Source: Amnibacterium endophyticum
GTDB lineage: Bacteria > Actinomycetota > Actinomycetes > Actinomycetales > Microbacteriaceae
Assembly: GCF_042680685.1 (NCBI RefSeq)
Contig: NZ_JBHUEA010000004.1
Location: forward strand, 105,617 to 169,616
Direction of reading: 5' to 3'
Length of the DNA: 64,000 nucleotides
The notes under the pieces were generated by a model. The model was not told the origin of the DNA, did no database searches, and saw only the letters and a program-made list of their open reading frames with translations. This document shows, one piece after another, positions 56,159 through 64,000 of this stretch (its first letter is position 1; each line of letters begins with the position of its first letter). The position numbers and the translations under genes were made by a program.

Positions 56159-57573
56159 TCGACCTGCGACTGGACGAGATCGCCGAGGCCGTCGGGGGAG
56201 CCCTGCGTCTGGAGGGGACCGACGCCGGTCCCGCCACCGTCGTGGGCGGCCCGGTCGAGACCGACTCCCGGGAGGTCGTGCCGGGCGGCGTGTTCGTGGC
56301 GCGCGTCGGCGAGGCGATGGACGGGCACGACTTCGCGGCCTCCGCGGTGGAGTCGGGCGCCGCGCTGCTCGTCGTGGAGCGGCCGCTGCCCCTGCCGGTG
56401 CCGCAGGTCGTCGTCGTCGACGCGACGGAGGCGCTGGCCGCCCTCGCGAAGGCCGTCGTCGCGCGCGTGCGCGCCGCCGGCCGCCTGCGCGTGGTCGGGG
56501 TGACGGGCTCGAACGGCAAGACGACGACCAAGAACCTGCTCCGCGAGATCCTCGGCCGGGTCGGCCCGACCACGGCGTCCCGCGCCTCGTTCAACAACGA
56601 GGTCGGCGGCCCGACGACGATGCTGCAGGTCGAGGCGGACACGGAGTTCCTCGTCGCCGAGATGGGCGCCTCCGCCATGGGCGCGATCGCGCGCCTGGTC
56701 CGCCTCGCGACCCCGGACGTCGGCATCGTGCTCAAGGTGGGCATGGCCCACGCCGGCGGCTTCGGGGGCATCGAGCGCACCGCCGTCGCCAAGGCGGAGA
56801 TGGTCGTGGACCTGCCCGAGGACGCGGTCGCGGTGCTGAACCGGGACGACCCCAGGGTCGCCGCGATGGCCGGGATGACGCGTGCCCGCGTCGCCTGGTT
56901 CGGGCTGACCGCCGACCCGGCGGACGGCGGCACCACCGCGCGCGACGTCGTGTCGTCCGCGAGCGGCACCGCCTTCACGCTCGTGCTGCCGGGCGGCGCC
57001 GAGCGGCCCGTCCGCTTCAAGGTGCTCGGCGAGCACCACGTGTCGAACGCGATGGCCGCCGCCGCGGCCGCGACCGCGCTCGGCGTCGACCCCGACACGG
57101 TCGTCGCCGGGCTCGAGGCCGTCGTGCGCGCGGAGCGGTGGCGCATGGAGGTGCTCGCCGACGGCCCGGTGACGGTCGTCAACGACGCCTACAACGCCTC
57201 CCCGGACTCGATGGCCGCGGCGCTGAAGTCGCTCGTCACGATCGCGCCCGGCCGCAGCGTCGCGGTGCTCGGCGCGATGACCGAGCTCGGCGAGCAGGCG
57301 GGGGAGGAGCACGACCGCGTCGGGCTGCTCGCCGTGCGGCTGAACATCGGACAGCTCGTGGTCGTCGGCCCGGAGGCGCGCCGCCTCCACCTCTCGGCGT
57401 CCGCTGAGGGCTCCTGGGACGGCGAGAGCGTCTACGCGGAGACGATGGACGAGGCGGAGGCGCTGCTCGAGCGGCTGGTCCGCCCGGGCGACACCGTGCT
57501 CGTGAAGTCCTCGAACGCGGCCGGTCTCCGCCACCTGGGCGACCGCCTCGGCGCGCGCTGGCGGGACGCCTAG
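56155..57573 (+). CDS. murF: UDP-N-acetylmuramoyl-tripeptide-D-alanyl-D-alanine ligase
   Basis: The 472-residue Mur ligase adds D-Ala-D-Ala to the UDP-MurNAc peptide in the cytoplasm. The P-loop is VTGSNGKTTTKNLL near residue 118, EMGASAMGAIARLV carries the metal-binding Glu, GEHHVSNAMAAAAAATALG and NDAYNASPDSM are MurF signatures, and ending motifs LGAMTELGEQ confirm MurF rather than MurE. The GTG at 56155 overlaps the stop of the short upstream ORF. It is followed by mraY with a one-base overlap. Confidence 0.95.
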   Translation: MIDLRLDEIAEAVGGALRLEGTDAGPATVVGGPVETDSREVVPGGVFVARVGEAMDGHDFAASAVESGAALLVVERPLPLPVPQVVVVDATEALAALAKAVVARVRAAGRLRVVGVTGSNGKTTTKNLLREILGRVGPTTASRASFNNEVGGPTTMLQVEADTEFLVAEMGASAMGAIARLVRLATPDVGIVLKVGMAHAGGFGGIERTAVAKAEMVVDLPEDAVAVLNRDDPRVAAMAGMTRARVAWFGLTADPADGGTTARDVVSSASGTAFTLVLPGGAERPVRFKVLGEHHVSNAMAAAAAATALGVDPDTVVAGLEAVVRAERWRMEVLADGPVTVVNDAYNASPDSMAAALKSLVTIAPGRSVAVLGAMTELGEQAGEEHDRVGLLAVRLNIGQLVVVGPEARRLHLSASAEGSWDGESVYAETMDEAEALLERLVRPGDTVLVKSSNAAGLRHLGDRLGARWRDA

Positions 57574-58727
57574 TGCAGGCGCTGCTGACGGGGGCCGCGG
57601 TCTCCCTGCTCTTCACGCTGCTGCTCACGCCGCTGTTCATCCGGCTCTTCCACCGCCTGCAGTGGGGCCAGTTCATCCGCGACGACGGGCCGGTCAGCCA
57701 CCACGCGAAGCGCGGGACCGCGACCATGGGCGGCCTCGTCTTCATCCTCGCCTCGATCGTCGGCTACTTCGCCGGCCACCTGACGAGCGGCCGGCCCGAC
57801 CAGGCGTTCGGCATCACGGTGTCGGGCCTGCTCGTGCTGCTCCTCATGGTCGGGCTCGGCGGCGTCGGCTTCGTGGACGACTTCCTGAAGACCCGCAAGC
57901 AGCGCAGCCTGGGGCTCGGCGGCTGGGCGAAGATCTTCGGCCAGGTGCTCGTCGCCACGCTGTTCGCCCTGCTCGCGCTCCAGTTCCCGAGGACCGGGAC
58001 CCGCTCGGACGGCGCCGTCTTCACGGTGACCCCGCTGTCGACGCGCATCTCGATCGTCCGCGACCAGTGGTTCGACGGGTCGGTGCTCAGCCTCACCGCG
58101 ATCTTCGGCGCCACCCTCGGGGTGATCCTGCTCGTCATCTGGGTCTGGCTCATCGTCACGTCCACGTCGAACGGCGTGAACGTGACCGACGGGCTCGACG
58201 GGCTCGCCACCGGGGCGTCGATCTTCTCGATCGGCGGCTACGTGATCATCGGGTTCTGGCAGTACAACCAGAGCTGCTTCAGCAAGCGGGTGATCGACAA
58301 CGTCGGGCTCTGCTACGACGTGCGCGACCCGCTCGACCTCGCCGTCGTGGCCGCGTGCATCACGGGCGCCCTCGTCGGCTTCCTCTGGTGGAACACGTCG
58401 CCCGCGCAGATCTTCATGGGCGACACCGGCTCGCTCGGGCTCGGCGGGGCGATCGCGGCCCTCGCGATGCTGTCCCGCACCGAGCTGCTGCTGCTCTTCA
58501 TCGCGGGCCTCTTCGTCATCGAGCCGGGCTCGGTGATCCTGCAGCGGGCGTACTTCAAGGCGACGCGGGGCAGGCGCATCTTCCTGATGAGCCCGGTGCA
58601 CCACCACTTCGAGCTGAAGGGCTGGGCGGAGGTGACGGTCGTCGTCCGGTTCTGGATCGTCGGCGGGCTGCTCGCGGCGTTCGGCGTCGGGCTGTTCTAC
58701 CTCGAGTGGCTCTCGCGGGCCGTATGA
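57573..58727 (+). CDS. mraY: Phospho-N-acetylmuramoyl-pentapeptide-transferase
   Basis: Integral membrane enzyme of 384 residues that makes lipid I. About ten helices are visible. Signature sites: GPVSHHAKRGTATMGG, FVDDFLKTRKQRSLGL with the metal Asp pair, NVTDGLDGLATG and PVHHHFELKGW near the C-terminus. GTG 57573 overlaps the murF stop (TAGTG), so it is translationally coupled. Confidence 0.96.
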   Translation: MQALLTGAAVSLLFTLLLTPLFIRLFHRLQWGQFIRDDGPVSHHAKRGTATMGGLVFILASIVGYFAGHLTSGRPDQAFGITVSGLLVLLLMVGLGGVGFVDDFLKTRKQRSLGLGGWAKIFGQVLVATLFALLALQFPRTGTRSDGAVFTVTPLSTRISIVRDQWFDGSVLSLTAIFGATLGVILLVIWVWLIVTSTSNGVNVTDGLDGLATGASIFSIGGYVIIGFWQYNQSCFSKRVIDNVGLCYDVRDPLDLAVVAACITGALVGFLWWNTSPAQIFMGDTGSLGLGGAIAALAMLSRTELLLLFIAGLFVIEPGSVILQRAYFKATRGRRIFLMSPVHHHFELKGWAEVTVVVRFWIVGGLLAAFGVGLFYLEWLSRAV

Positions 58728-58749
58728 GGACCGAGCGGAGGGAGGCCCG

Positions 58750-60219
58750 ATGGTCGCGGACCTGGACCGGCTGAACGGCTGGCGCGCGGACTGGCGCGGG
58801 CTGAGGGTCGGGGTGCTGGGCGCCGCCGTCGTCGGGTTCGCCGCGGCGGACACGCTCGCGGAGCTCGGCTGCGAGGTGCTCGTGGTCGCCGAGCGCGCGA
58901 CCGACGAGCGCACCGCGCTGCTCGACGTGATCGGGGTCCGGCTCGAGCTCGGCGATGCGGGCGCCCAGCGCGACGCGCTCTCGGCGTTCGAGCCCGACCT
59001 CGTGGTGGTGAGCCCCGGCTACCACCCCGACGTCCCCGCGCTCGTCTGGGCGGCCGAGCGGGGCGTCCCGGTGCTCGGCGACGTGGAGCTGGCCTGGCGG
59101 CTGCGCGACAAGCAGGGCGAGCCCGCCCGCTGGATCACGATCACCGGGACGAACGGCAAGACGACCACGACGCAGCTGACCACCGCGATGCTGCAGGCCG
59201 GCGGGCTCCGCGCCCGGGCGTGCGGCAACATCGGCAGCCCGGTGCTCGACGCGATCCGCGAGCCGGACGGCTGGGACGTGCTGGTCGTGGAGCTGTCGAG
59301 CTACCAGCTGCACTGGATGGAGCAGGTCAGCCCGGTCGCCTCCGCCTGCCTGAACATCGCGGACGACCACCTCGACTGGCACGGCGGCCCCGAGGCCTAC
59401 CGGGCGGCGAAGGGGCGCGTCTACGAGCGGACGCAGGTGGCGTGCGTCTACAACGTCGAGGACCCGGTCACCGAGCAGCTGGTGCGCGACGCGGACGTCG
59501 TGGAGGGCTGCCGCGCCATCGGCTTCACCCGCGGGGTCCCGGGCGTCGGCGACGTCGGGATCGTGGAGGAGGTGCTCGTCGACCGCGCCTTCATCGCCCA
59601 GCGGCTGACGAGCGCGCAGGAGCTGACGACGCTGCCCGCGCTCGACGCCGCCGGGCTCTCCGCGCCCCACGTCGTCGCCGACGTGCTCGCCGCCGCCGCC
59701 CTCGCCCGCGCGGTGGACGTGCCGGCGGCGTCGATCCGCGACGCGCTGACGGCCTTCCGGCTGGACGCCCACCGCATCGCGCCGGTGGCGCTGCAGGGCG
59801 ACGTGCGGTGGGTGGACGACAGCAAGGCGACGAACCCGCACGCGGCCGCGGCCTCGCTCGGCTCGTTCGAGCGCGTCGTCTGGATCGCCGGCGGGCTGAC
59901 GAAGGGCGTCGACGTCGCACCGCTCGTCGAGGCCGCGGCCCCGCGGCTCGCCGGGGTGGTGCTGATCGGCGTCGACCAGGCCGACTTCGCCGCGGCGCTC
60001 GCCCGACACGCGCCGGACGTGCCGGTGGCCGCCGTGCCGCCCGTGGACACTGACCGCGTGATGCCGCTCGCCGTCGACGCCGCGCGAGCGCTCGCCGGCC
60101 CGGGCGACGTGGTGCTGCTGGCCCCGGCCGCGGCCTCCATGGACCAGTTCACCGACTACGCCGACCGCGGCCGGCGCTTCGCGGCCGCGGTGCGGGACGC
60201 GCTCGGGCCGGACGCGTGA
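58750..60219 (+). CDS. murD: UDP-N-acetylmuramoylalanine-D-glutamate ligase
   Basis: The 489-residue Mur ligase adds D-glutamate to UDP-MurNAc-L-Ala. The N-terminal Rossmann-like domain starts RVGVLGAAVVGFAAAD. The P-loop is ITGTNGKTTTTQLT near residue 132, followed by VVELSSYQLHWM and NIADDHLDWHG. VDDSKATNPHAA and LLAPAAASMDQF are C-terminal MurD signatures. GGAGGGAGG precedes the ATG. The stop overlaps the ftsW start (GTGA). Confidence 0.95.
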   Translation: MVADLDRLNGWRADWRGLRVGVLGAAVVGFAAADTLAELGCEVLVVAERATDERTALLDVIGVRLELGDAGAQRDALSAFEPDLVVVSPGYHPDVPALVWAAERGVPVLGDVELAWRLRDKQGEPARWITITGTNGKTTTTQLTTAMLQAGGLRARACGNIGSPVLDAIREPDGWDVLVVELSSYQLHWMEQVSPVASACLNIADDHLDWHGGPEAYRAAKGRVYERTQVACVYNVEDPVTEQLVRDADVVEGCRAIGFTRGVPGVGDVGIVEEVLVDRAFIAQRLTSAQELTTLPALDAAGLSAPHVVADVLAAAALARAVDVPAASIRDALTAFRLDAHRIAPVALQGDVRWVDDSKATNPHAAAASLGSFERVVWIAGGLTKGVDVAPLVEAAAPRLAGVVLIGVDQADFAAALARHAPDVPVAAVPPVDTDRVMPLAVDAARALAGPGDVVLLAPAAASMDQFTDYADRGRRFAAAVRDALGPDA

Positions 60220-61472
60220 CCCGGCTGGACCCGCCGCCGACCGAGGCGGCGCCCCGTCCCGTCGTGCGGCTGCCCGTGCGGCGCGGCGCGGTCACGATGC
60301 GGATCGCGCTGCCCCCGCTCGAGCGCTTCGCGGGGCCGGACGCGCTCGCGCTCAGCGCGCTGGCGCTGTTCCTGACCGGCTTCGGCCTGCTGATGGTGCT
60401 GTCCGCCTCGAGCGTCGAGGAGGCGGGCGTCGCGGGCGACCCGTACGGCGACTTCGCGACGCAGGGCGTCGCCGCCGTGCTCGGCGTCGGCGCGATGCTC
60501 GTCGTCGCGACCCGGCTGCGGCCCGCGGCGCTGCTGCGCCTCGCCCCGATCGCCTTCGCGGCATCGGTGGGCCTGCAGGTGCTGACGGCGACCACCCCGC
60601 TCGGCACGAGCATCGGCGGCAACCAGAACTGGATCCGCATCGCGGGCGTCAGCGTCCAGCCGTCGGAGTTCGTGAAGCTGAGCCTCGTCCTCGCGCTCGC
60701 GGCCTTCTTCCAGCGCCGACCGGGGGAGCGCCTCGGGGTGAAGGGGCTGCTGCCGCCGCTGCTGCTGTCCGCCGTGGCGATCGGCGCGGTCTACCTCGGC
60801 CACGACCTCGGCACCTGCCTGATCCTCGCGCTCATCGCCGTCGGCGGCTTCATGTTCGGCGGCGTCCGCCTGCCCGTCCTCGGCGTCCTCGGCGTCGGCG
60901 CCGCCGCCGTGCTGTGGGGCTTCGCGCAGGCGAACGCCTCCCGCACCGACCGCCTCGCCGCGTGGAGCGCGGGCTGCACCGACCTGCTCGGCACCTGCTG
61001 GCAGACGAAGCAGGCCGAGTGGGCCCTCGCGAACGGCGGGCTCACCGGCGTCGGCATCGGCAACTCGGTCTCCAAGTGGTTCTGGCTGCCGGAGGCCGAC
61101 AACGACTTCATCGCCGCGGTGATCGGGGAGGAGACCGGGCTGCTCGGCCTCGCCGTGCTGATCGGGTGCTTCGTCGCCGTCGCCGTCGTCTGCATCCGCA
61201 TCGCGGGCCGCACGAGCGACCGCTTCACCCGCGCTGCAGCCGGCATGACGCTCGCGTGGCTCGTCGGGCAGGCGTTCGCGAACCTCGCGGTCGTCGTCGG
61301 GGTCGCGCCGGTGTTCGGCGTGCCGCTGCCCTTCGTCTCCGCGGGCGGCTCCTCCCTGATCGCGACCCTGCTGCTCGTCGGGGTGCTGATGGCGCTGGCC
61401 GACCGCACCGTCGCGGCGAGCCCGCGGCACCCCGAGCATCCCGCCGGCCGCGCGTTCGCGGGCCGCTCATGA
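60216..61472 (+). CDS. ftsW: Lipid II polymerase / peptidoglycan glycosyltransferase FtsW
   Basis: SEDS-family protein of 418 residues with about ten membrane helices after a 45-residue cytoplasmic head. SEDS motifs: MVLSASSVEEAG, GGNQNWIRIAGVSVQPSEFVKL, WLPEADNDFIAAVIGEETGLLG and PFVSAGGSSLIA, the last two at the usual catalytic loops. With FtsI it makes septal peptidoglycan. GTG 60216 overlaps murD; the stop overlaps the murG start (ATGA). Confidence 0.95.
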   Translation: MTRLDPPPTEAAPRPVVRLPVRRGAVTMRIALPPLERFAGPDALALSALALFLTGFGLLMVLSASSVEEAGVAGDPYGDFATQGVAAVLGVGAMLVVATRLRPAALLRLAPIAFAASVGLQVLTATTPLGTSIGGNQNWIRIAGVSVQPSEFVKLSLVLALAAFFQRRPGERLGVKGLLPPLLLSAVAIGAVYLGHDLGTCLILALIAVGGFMFGGVRLPVLGVLGVGAAAVLWGFAQANASRTDRLAAWSAGCTDLLGTCWQTKQAEWALANGGLTGVGIGNSVSKWFWLPEADNDFIAAVIGEETGLLGLAVLIGCFVAVAVVCIRIAGRTSDRFTRAAAGMTLAWLVGQAFANLAVVVGVAPVFGVPLPFVSAGGSSLIATLLLVGVLMALADRTVAASPRHPEHPAGRAFAGRS

Positions 61473-62560
61473 CCCGGTGGCTGCTCGCCGGCGGCGGCAC
61501 CGCCGGCCACGTGAACCCCCTGCTCGCGGTCGCGGACCGCCTCGTCGACGAGGGCGACGAGGCGCTCGTGCTCGGCACCGCCGAGGGGCTCGAGGCGCGG
61601 CTCGTGCCGGAGCGCGGCTACGAGCTGCTGGTGATCCCGCGCCTGCCCTTCCCGCGGCGACCCGACGCCGCCGCGCTGCGCTTCCCGCGCGCCGTGACGG
61701 GCTCGATCGCGCTGACCCGCCGGTACCTCGCGGAGCGCGGGATCGACGGGGTGATCGGCTTCGGCGGCTACGCGGCGGCGCCCGCCTACCTCGCGGCCCT
61801 CGCGTCCCGGGTGCCGTTCGCGCTGCACGAGCAGAACGCGAAGCCCGGGCTCGGCAACCGGCTCGGCGCCCGGTTCACCCGGTCGGTCGGCGTCACCTTC
61901 GCCGGGACGCCGCTGCCGCACGCGACCGTCGTCGGCATGCCGCTGCGGCGCGAGATCGCGGACCTCGACCGCGCCGGGCTCCGTGCCGACGCCCGGCGCG
62001 AGCTGGGGCTCGACCCCGAGCGCCCGGTGCTGCTCGTCACCGGCGGCTCGCTCGGCGCGCAGCGCCTGAACACCGCCGCGCTCGCCAACGCCCGCACCGT
62101 CGTCGACGCCGGCTGGCAGGTCCTCCACCTCGGCGGCGCCCGCTTCGAGCTGGCGGACCCGGACGTGCCCGGGTACCGGCTGCTGCCCTACGCGGACCGG
62201 ATGGACCTCGTGCTCGCGGCCAGCGACCTCGCCGTCTGCCGCGCCGGCGCCTCGACGGTCGCGGAGCTCGCCGCGCTCGGCCTCCCCGCCGTCTACGTGC
62301 CCTACGCGGTCGGCAACGGCGAGCAGCGGTTCAACGCTGCGGGGGTCGTCGCGGCGGGCGGCGCGCTGCTCGAGCCGGACGCGGCCTTCACGCCCGAGCG
62401 CTTCGCCGAGGTGGTGCTGCCGCTGCTGGCCGATCCCGGGCGCCTGGCCGCGATGACGGCGGCGGCCCTCGGCGACGGCGTCCGGGACGGGGCGGCGCGG
62501 ATGACGCGCCTGGCGCGCGCCGGGCTGGAGCGGGGCCGCCGCGTACCCTCGGGCGCATGA
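61469..62560 (+). CDS. murG: UDP-GlcNAc:lipid I N-acetylglucosaminyltransferase
   Basis: Peripheral membrane glycosyltransferase of 363 residues making lipid II. The N-terminal motif LAGGGTAGHVNPLLAVAD, the FGGYAAAPAY loop and HEQNAKPGLGNRL are MurG signatures; VTGGSLGAQRLN, ASDLAVCRAGASTVAEL and PYAVGNGEQRFNAA form the nucleotide-sugar site. It overlaps both neighbours by four bases. Confidence 0.95.
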   Translation: MTRWLLAGGGTAGHVNPLLAVADRLVDEGDEALVLGTAEGLEARLVPERGYELLVIPRLPFPRRPDAAALRFPRAVTGSIALTRRYLAERGIDGVIGFGGYAAAPAYLAALASRVPFALHEQNAKPGLGNRLGARFTRSVGVTFAGTPLPHATVVGMPLRREIADLDRAGLRADARRELGLDPERPVLLVTGGSLGAQRLNTAALANARTVVDAGWQVLHLGGARFELADPDVPGYRLLPYADRMDLVLAASDLAVCRAGASTVAELAALGLPAVYVPYAVGNGEQRFNAAGVVAAGGALLEPDAAFTPERFAEVVLPLLADPGRLAAMTAAALGDGVRDGAARMTRLARAGLERGRRVPSGA

Positions 62561-63963
62561 CGATCAAGCCGGACCTGTCCGTGCCGGTCCCGGCCCGGCT
62601 CGAGAAGGTCCACTTCGTCGGCGTCGGCGGCTCCGGCATGAACGGCATCGCGCGGCTGTTCCTCGAGCGCGGTGCGCGGGTGAGCGGCTCGGACCGGACC
62701 CGCAACGCCTACACGGACCGCCTGCGCGAGGCCGGCGCCGTGATCACGATCGGGCACGCCGCGGACAACGTGGGCGACGTCGACGCGGTCGTCGTCACGA
62801 GCGCGCTCTGGCCCGACAACCCGGAGCTGCTCGAGGCGCGCCGGCGCGGCGTGCCGGTGCTCCACCGCTCCCACGCGCTGAAGGCGCTGGTCGGCGGCGA
62901 CCGGCTCGTCGCGGTCGCGGGCGCGCACGGGAAGACGACGACCACGGGCATGATCGCGGTCGCGCTCGACGCCCTCGGCGCCGACCCCGGCTTCGTCGAC
63001 GGCGGCGTGATCAAGGACTTCGGCACCTCCTCGCGCCTCGGCTCCGGCGGCGTGTTCGTGGTGGAGGCGGACGAGTCGGACGGCTCCTTCCTGCTCTACG
63101 ACACCGCGATCGCGCTGGTGCTGAACGTCGACGCCGACCACCTGGACCACTACGGCACCGAGCAGGCGTTCGACGACGCCTTCGTCGCCTTCGGCTCGCA
63201 GGCGGCGGAGCTGCTCGTGATCAACGCCGACGACCCGGGCGCGAGGCGCGTGCGGGAGCGGATCGGGCAGCGGCCGGTGCGGACCTACGGCGAGGCCGAG
63301 GACGCGGACGTGCGCGTCAGCGACGTGACGACCGCCGGTCCGGCGGCCGGCGTGCTGACCTCCGGCGGTGAGCGCGTGCCGATCCGGCTGCGCGTGCCCG
63401 GCCGCCACAACGTGCTGAACGCCGCCGGCGCCGTCGCCGTGCTGCTCGGCCTCGGGTACGGCCTCCGCGAGGCCGCGGACGCCGTGGCCGGCTTCGGGGG
63501 CACGGGCCGCCGCTTCGACCTGCAGGGGCGGGCCGACGGGGTCAGCGTCTACGACGACTACGCCCACCTGCCGGCCGAGGTCGACGCGGCGCTCACCGCG
63601 GCCCGGACGGTCGCCGGCGAGGGGCGGATCATCGCCGTGCACCAGCCGCACCTCTACTCCCGCACGCAGGCGATGGCCGGCCGCTTCGCCGAGGTGCTCG
63701 AGCGCACCGCGGACCACACGATCGTGCTCGACGTCGACGGCGCCCGCGAGGACCCGGTGCCGGGTGTGACCGGGGAGCTCGTCTCCTCCCGCTTCCGCGA
63801 CCCCGCTGCGGTCGACTACGCGGCCGAGTGGGACGACGCGGCCGAGCTCGTCGCCCGGATCGCCCGCCCCGGCGACTTCGTCGTCACCCTCGGCTGCGGG
63901 ACCGTCAACCGGATCGTGCCCCGGCTGCTCGACGCCCTCGGCGGGCGCGTCGGCGCCGCGTGA
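62557..63963 (+). CDS. murC: UDP-N-acetylmuramate-L-alanine ligase
   Basis: The 468-residue Mur ligase adds L-alanine to UDP-MurNAc. The N-terminal motif is VHFVGVGGSGMNGIARL, the P-loop is VAGAHGKTTTTGM near residue 123, and VVEADESDGSFLLY, NVDADHLDHYG and VYDDYAHLPAEV follow; the last is typical of MurC. ATGA overlap with murG. The stop overlaps a GTG that would start ftsQ. Confidence 0.95.
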   Translation: MTIKPDLSVPVPARLEKVHFVGVGGSGMNGIARLFLERGARVSGSDRTRNAYTDRLREAGAVITIGHAADNVGDVDAVVVTSALWPDNPELLEARRRGVPVLHRSHALKALVGGDRLVAVAGAHGKTTTTGMIAVALDALGADPGFVDGGVIKDFGTSSRLGSGGVFVVEADESDGSFLLYDTAIALVLNVDADHLDHYGTEQAFDDAFVAFGSQAAELLVINADDPGARRVRERIGQRPVRTYGEAEDADVRVSDVTTAGPAAGVLTSGGERVPIRLRVPGRHNVLNAAGAVAVLLGLGYGLREAADAVAGFGGTGRRFDLQGRADGVSVYDDYAHLPAEVDAALTAARTVAGEGRIIAVHQPHLYSRTQAMAGRFAEVLERTADHTIVLDVDGAREDPVPGVTGELVSSRFRDPAAVDYAAEWDDAAELVARIARPGDFVVTLGCGTVNRIVPRLLDALGGRVGAA

Positions 63964-64000
63964 ACCGTCCTCCGGCGCCGCCGGCGCACCGCGTCCGGCC
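63960..64000 (+). CDS. ftsQ: Probable start of ftsQ (cut by window)
   Basis: A GTG in the murC stop (GTGA overlap) opens a frame beginning MNRPPAPPAHRVR that runs off the window. FtsQ follows murC in actinobacterial dcw clusters and usually begins with a Pro/Arg-rich cytoplasmic tail. Only 13 codons are visible, so the call is by position. Confidence 0.6.
   Translation, partial: MNRPPAPPAHRVR

Overview
The window is chromosomal DNA from a very GC-rich actinobacterium. Third codon positions are almost all G or C, GTG starts are common, and many genes have a TAnnnT -10 box only 6-8 bases before the start codon, which implies leaderless mRNAs. The gene content (DUF222/HNH gene, garA-ftsR, pknL, aroG, an actinobacterial dcw cluster) points to Micrococcales, most likely Microbacteriaceae; the family is an inference from style and synteny, not from a marker gene. 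I see no rRNA, tRNA, IS element, prophage or CRISPR.

Region by region. 1-2.8 kb: the start of a secreted LolA/RseB-like protein and a DUF222/HNH protein. 2.9-5.2 kb: cysK-cysE for cysteine synthesis, facing an FNT-family channel. 5.3-11.7 kb: a carbohydrate ABC importer (two permeases and a lipoprotein) behind a debranching-type glycosidase, with a divergent LacI regulator and a perfect operator palindrome between them. 11.7-28.5 kb: a mosaic of housekeeping and stress genes: ChaB-like protein, epimerase, NAD(P)H-hydrate epimerase N-domain, type II NADH dehydrogenase, S4 protein, kinase-like protein, S9 peptidase, a GCS2/ATP-grasp fusion, VIT-family protein, phosphatase, methyltransferase, SDR, EamA exporter, Fe-S photolyase and lipid kinase. 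28.6-31.2 kb: a GntR-controlled proline racemase/DapA-family pair that looks like part of a hydroxyproline pathway. 31.3-35.4 kb: an epimerase, then a DeoR regulator and a fructose-type PTS. 35.4-38.9 kb: a NUDIX-NYN fusion, a repeat protein, then garA, ftsR and a second MerR regulator. 38.9-39.2 kb: a gene-free stretch built of 19-bp repeats in both orientations, followed by two divergent ParA/MinD-type ATPases.

41.7-64 kb is a locus conserved across Actinobacteria, with def, acyl-CoA ligase, ROK glucokinase, plsC, aroG, pknL, a LysM protein, an Rv2175c-like protein, a prenyl synthase and a DUF3040 protein leading into the division and cell-wall cluster mraZ-rsmH-ftsL-ftsI-murF-mraY-murD-ftsW-murG-murC-ftsQ. 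The late part is tightly packed with ATGA/GTGA overlaps. murE, usually between ftsI and murF, is absent; a short ORF with a strong ribosome binding site sits there and runs into the murF start.

The most unusual structures are the 19-bp repeat array at 38909-39162, the 52-bp perfect palindrome at 15264-15315, the duplicated 27-bp motif that contains the rsmH start, the murE gap with its small coupled ORF, and the large number of leaderless promoters.
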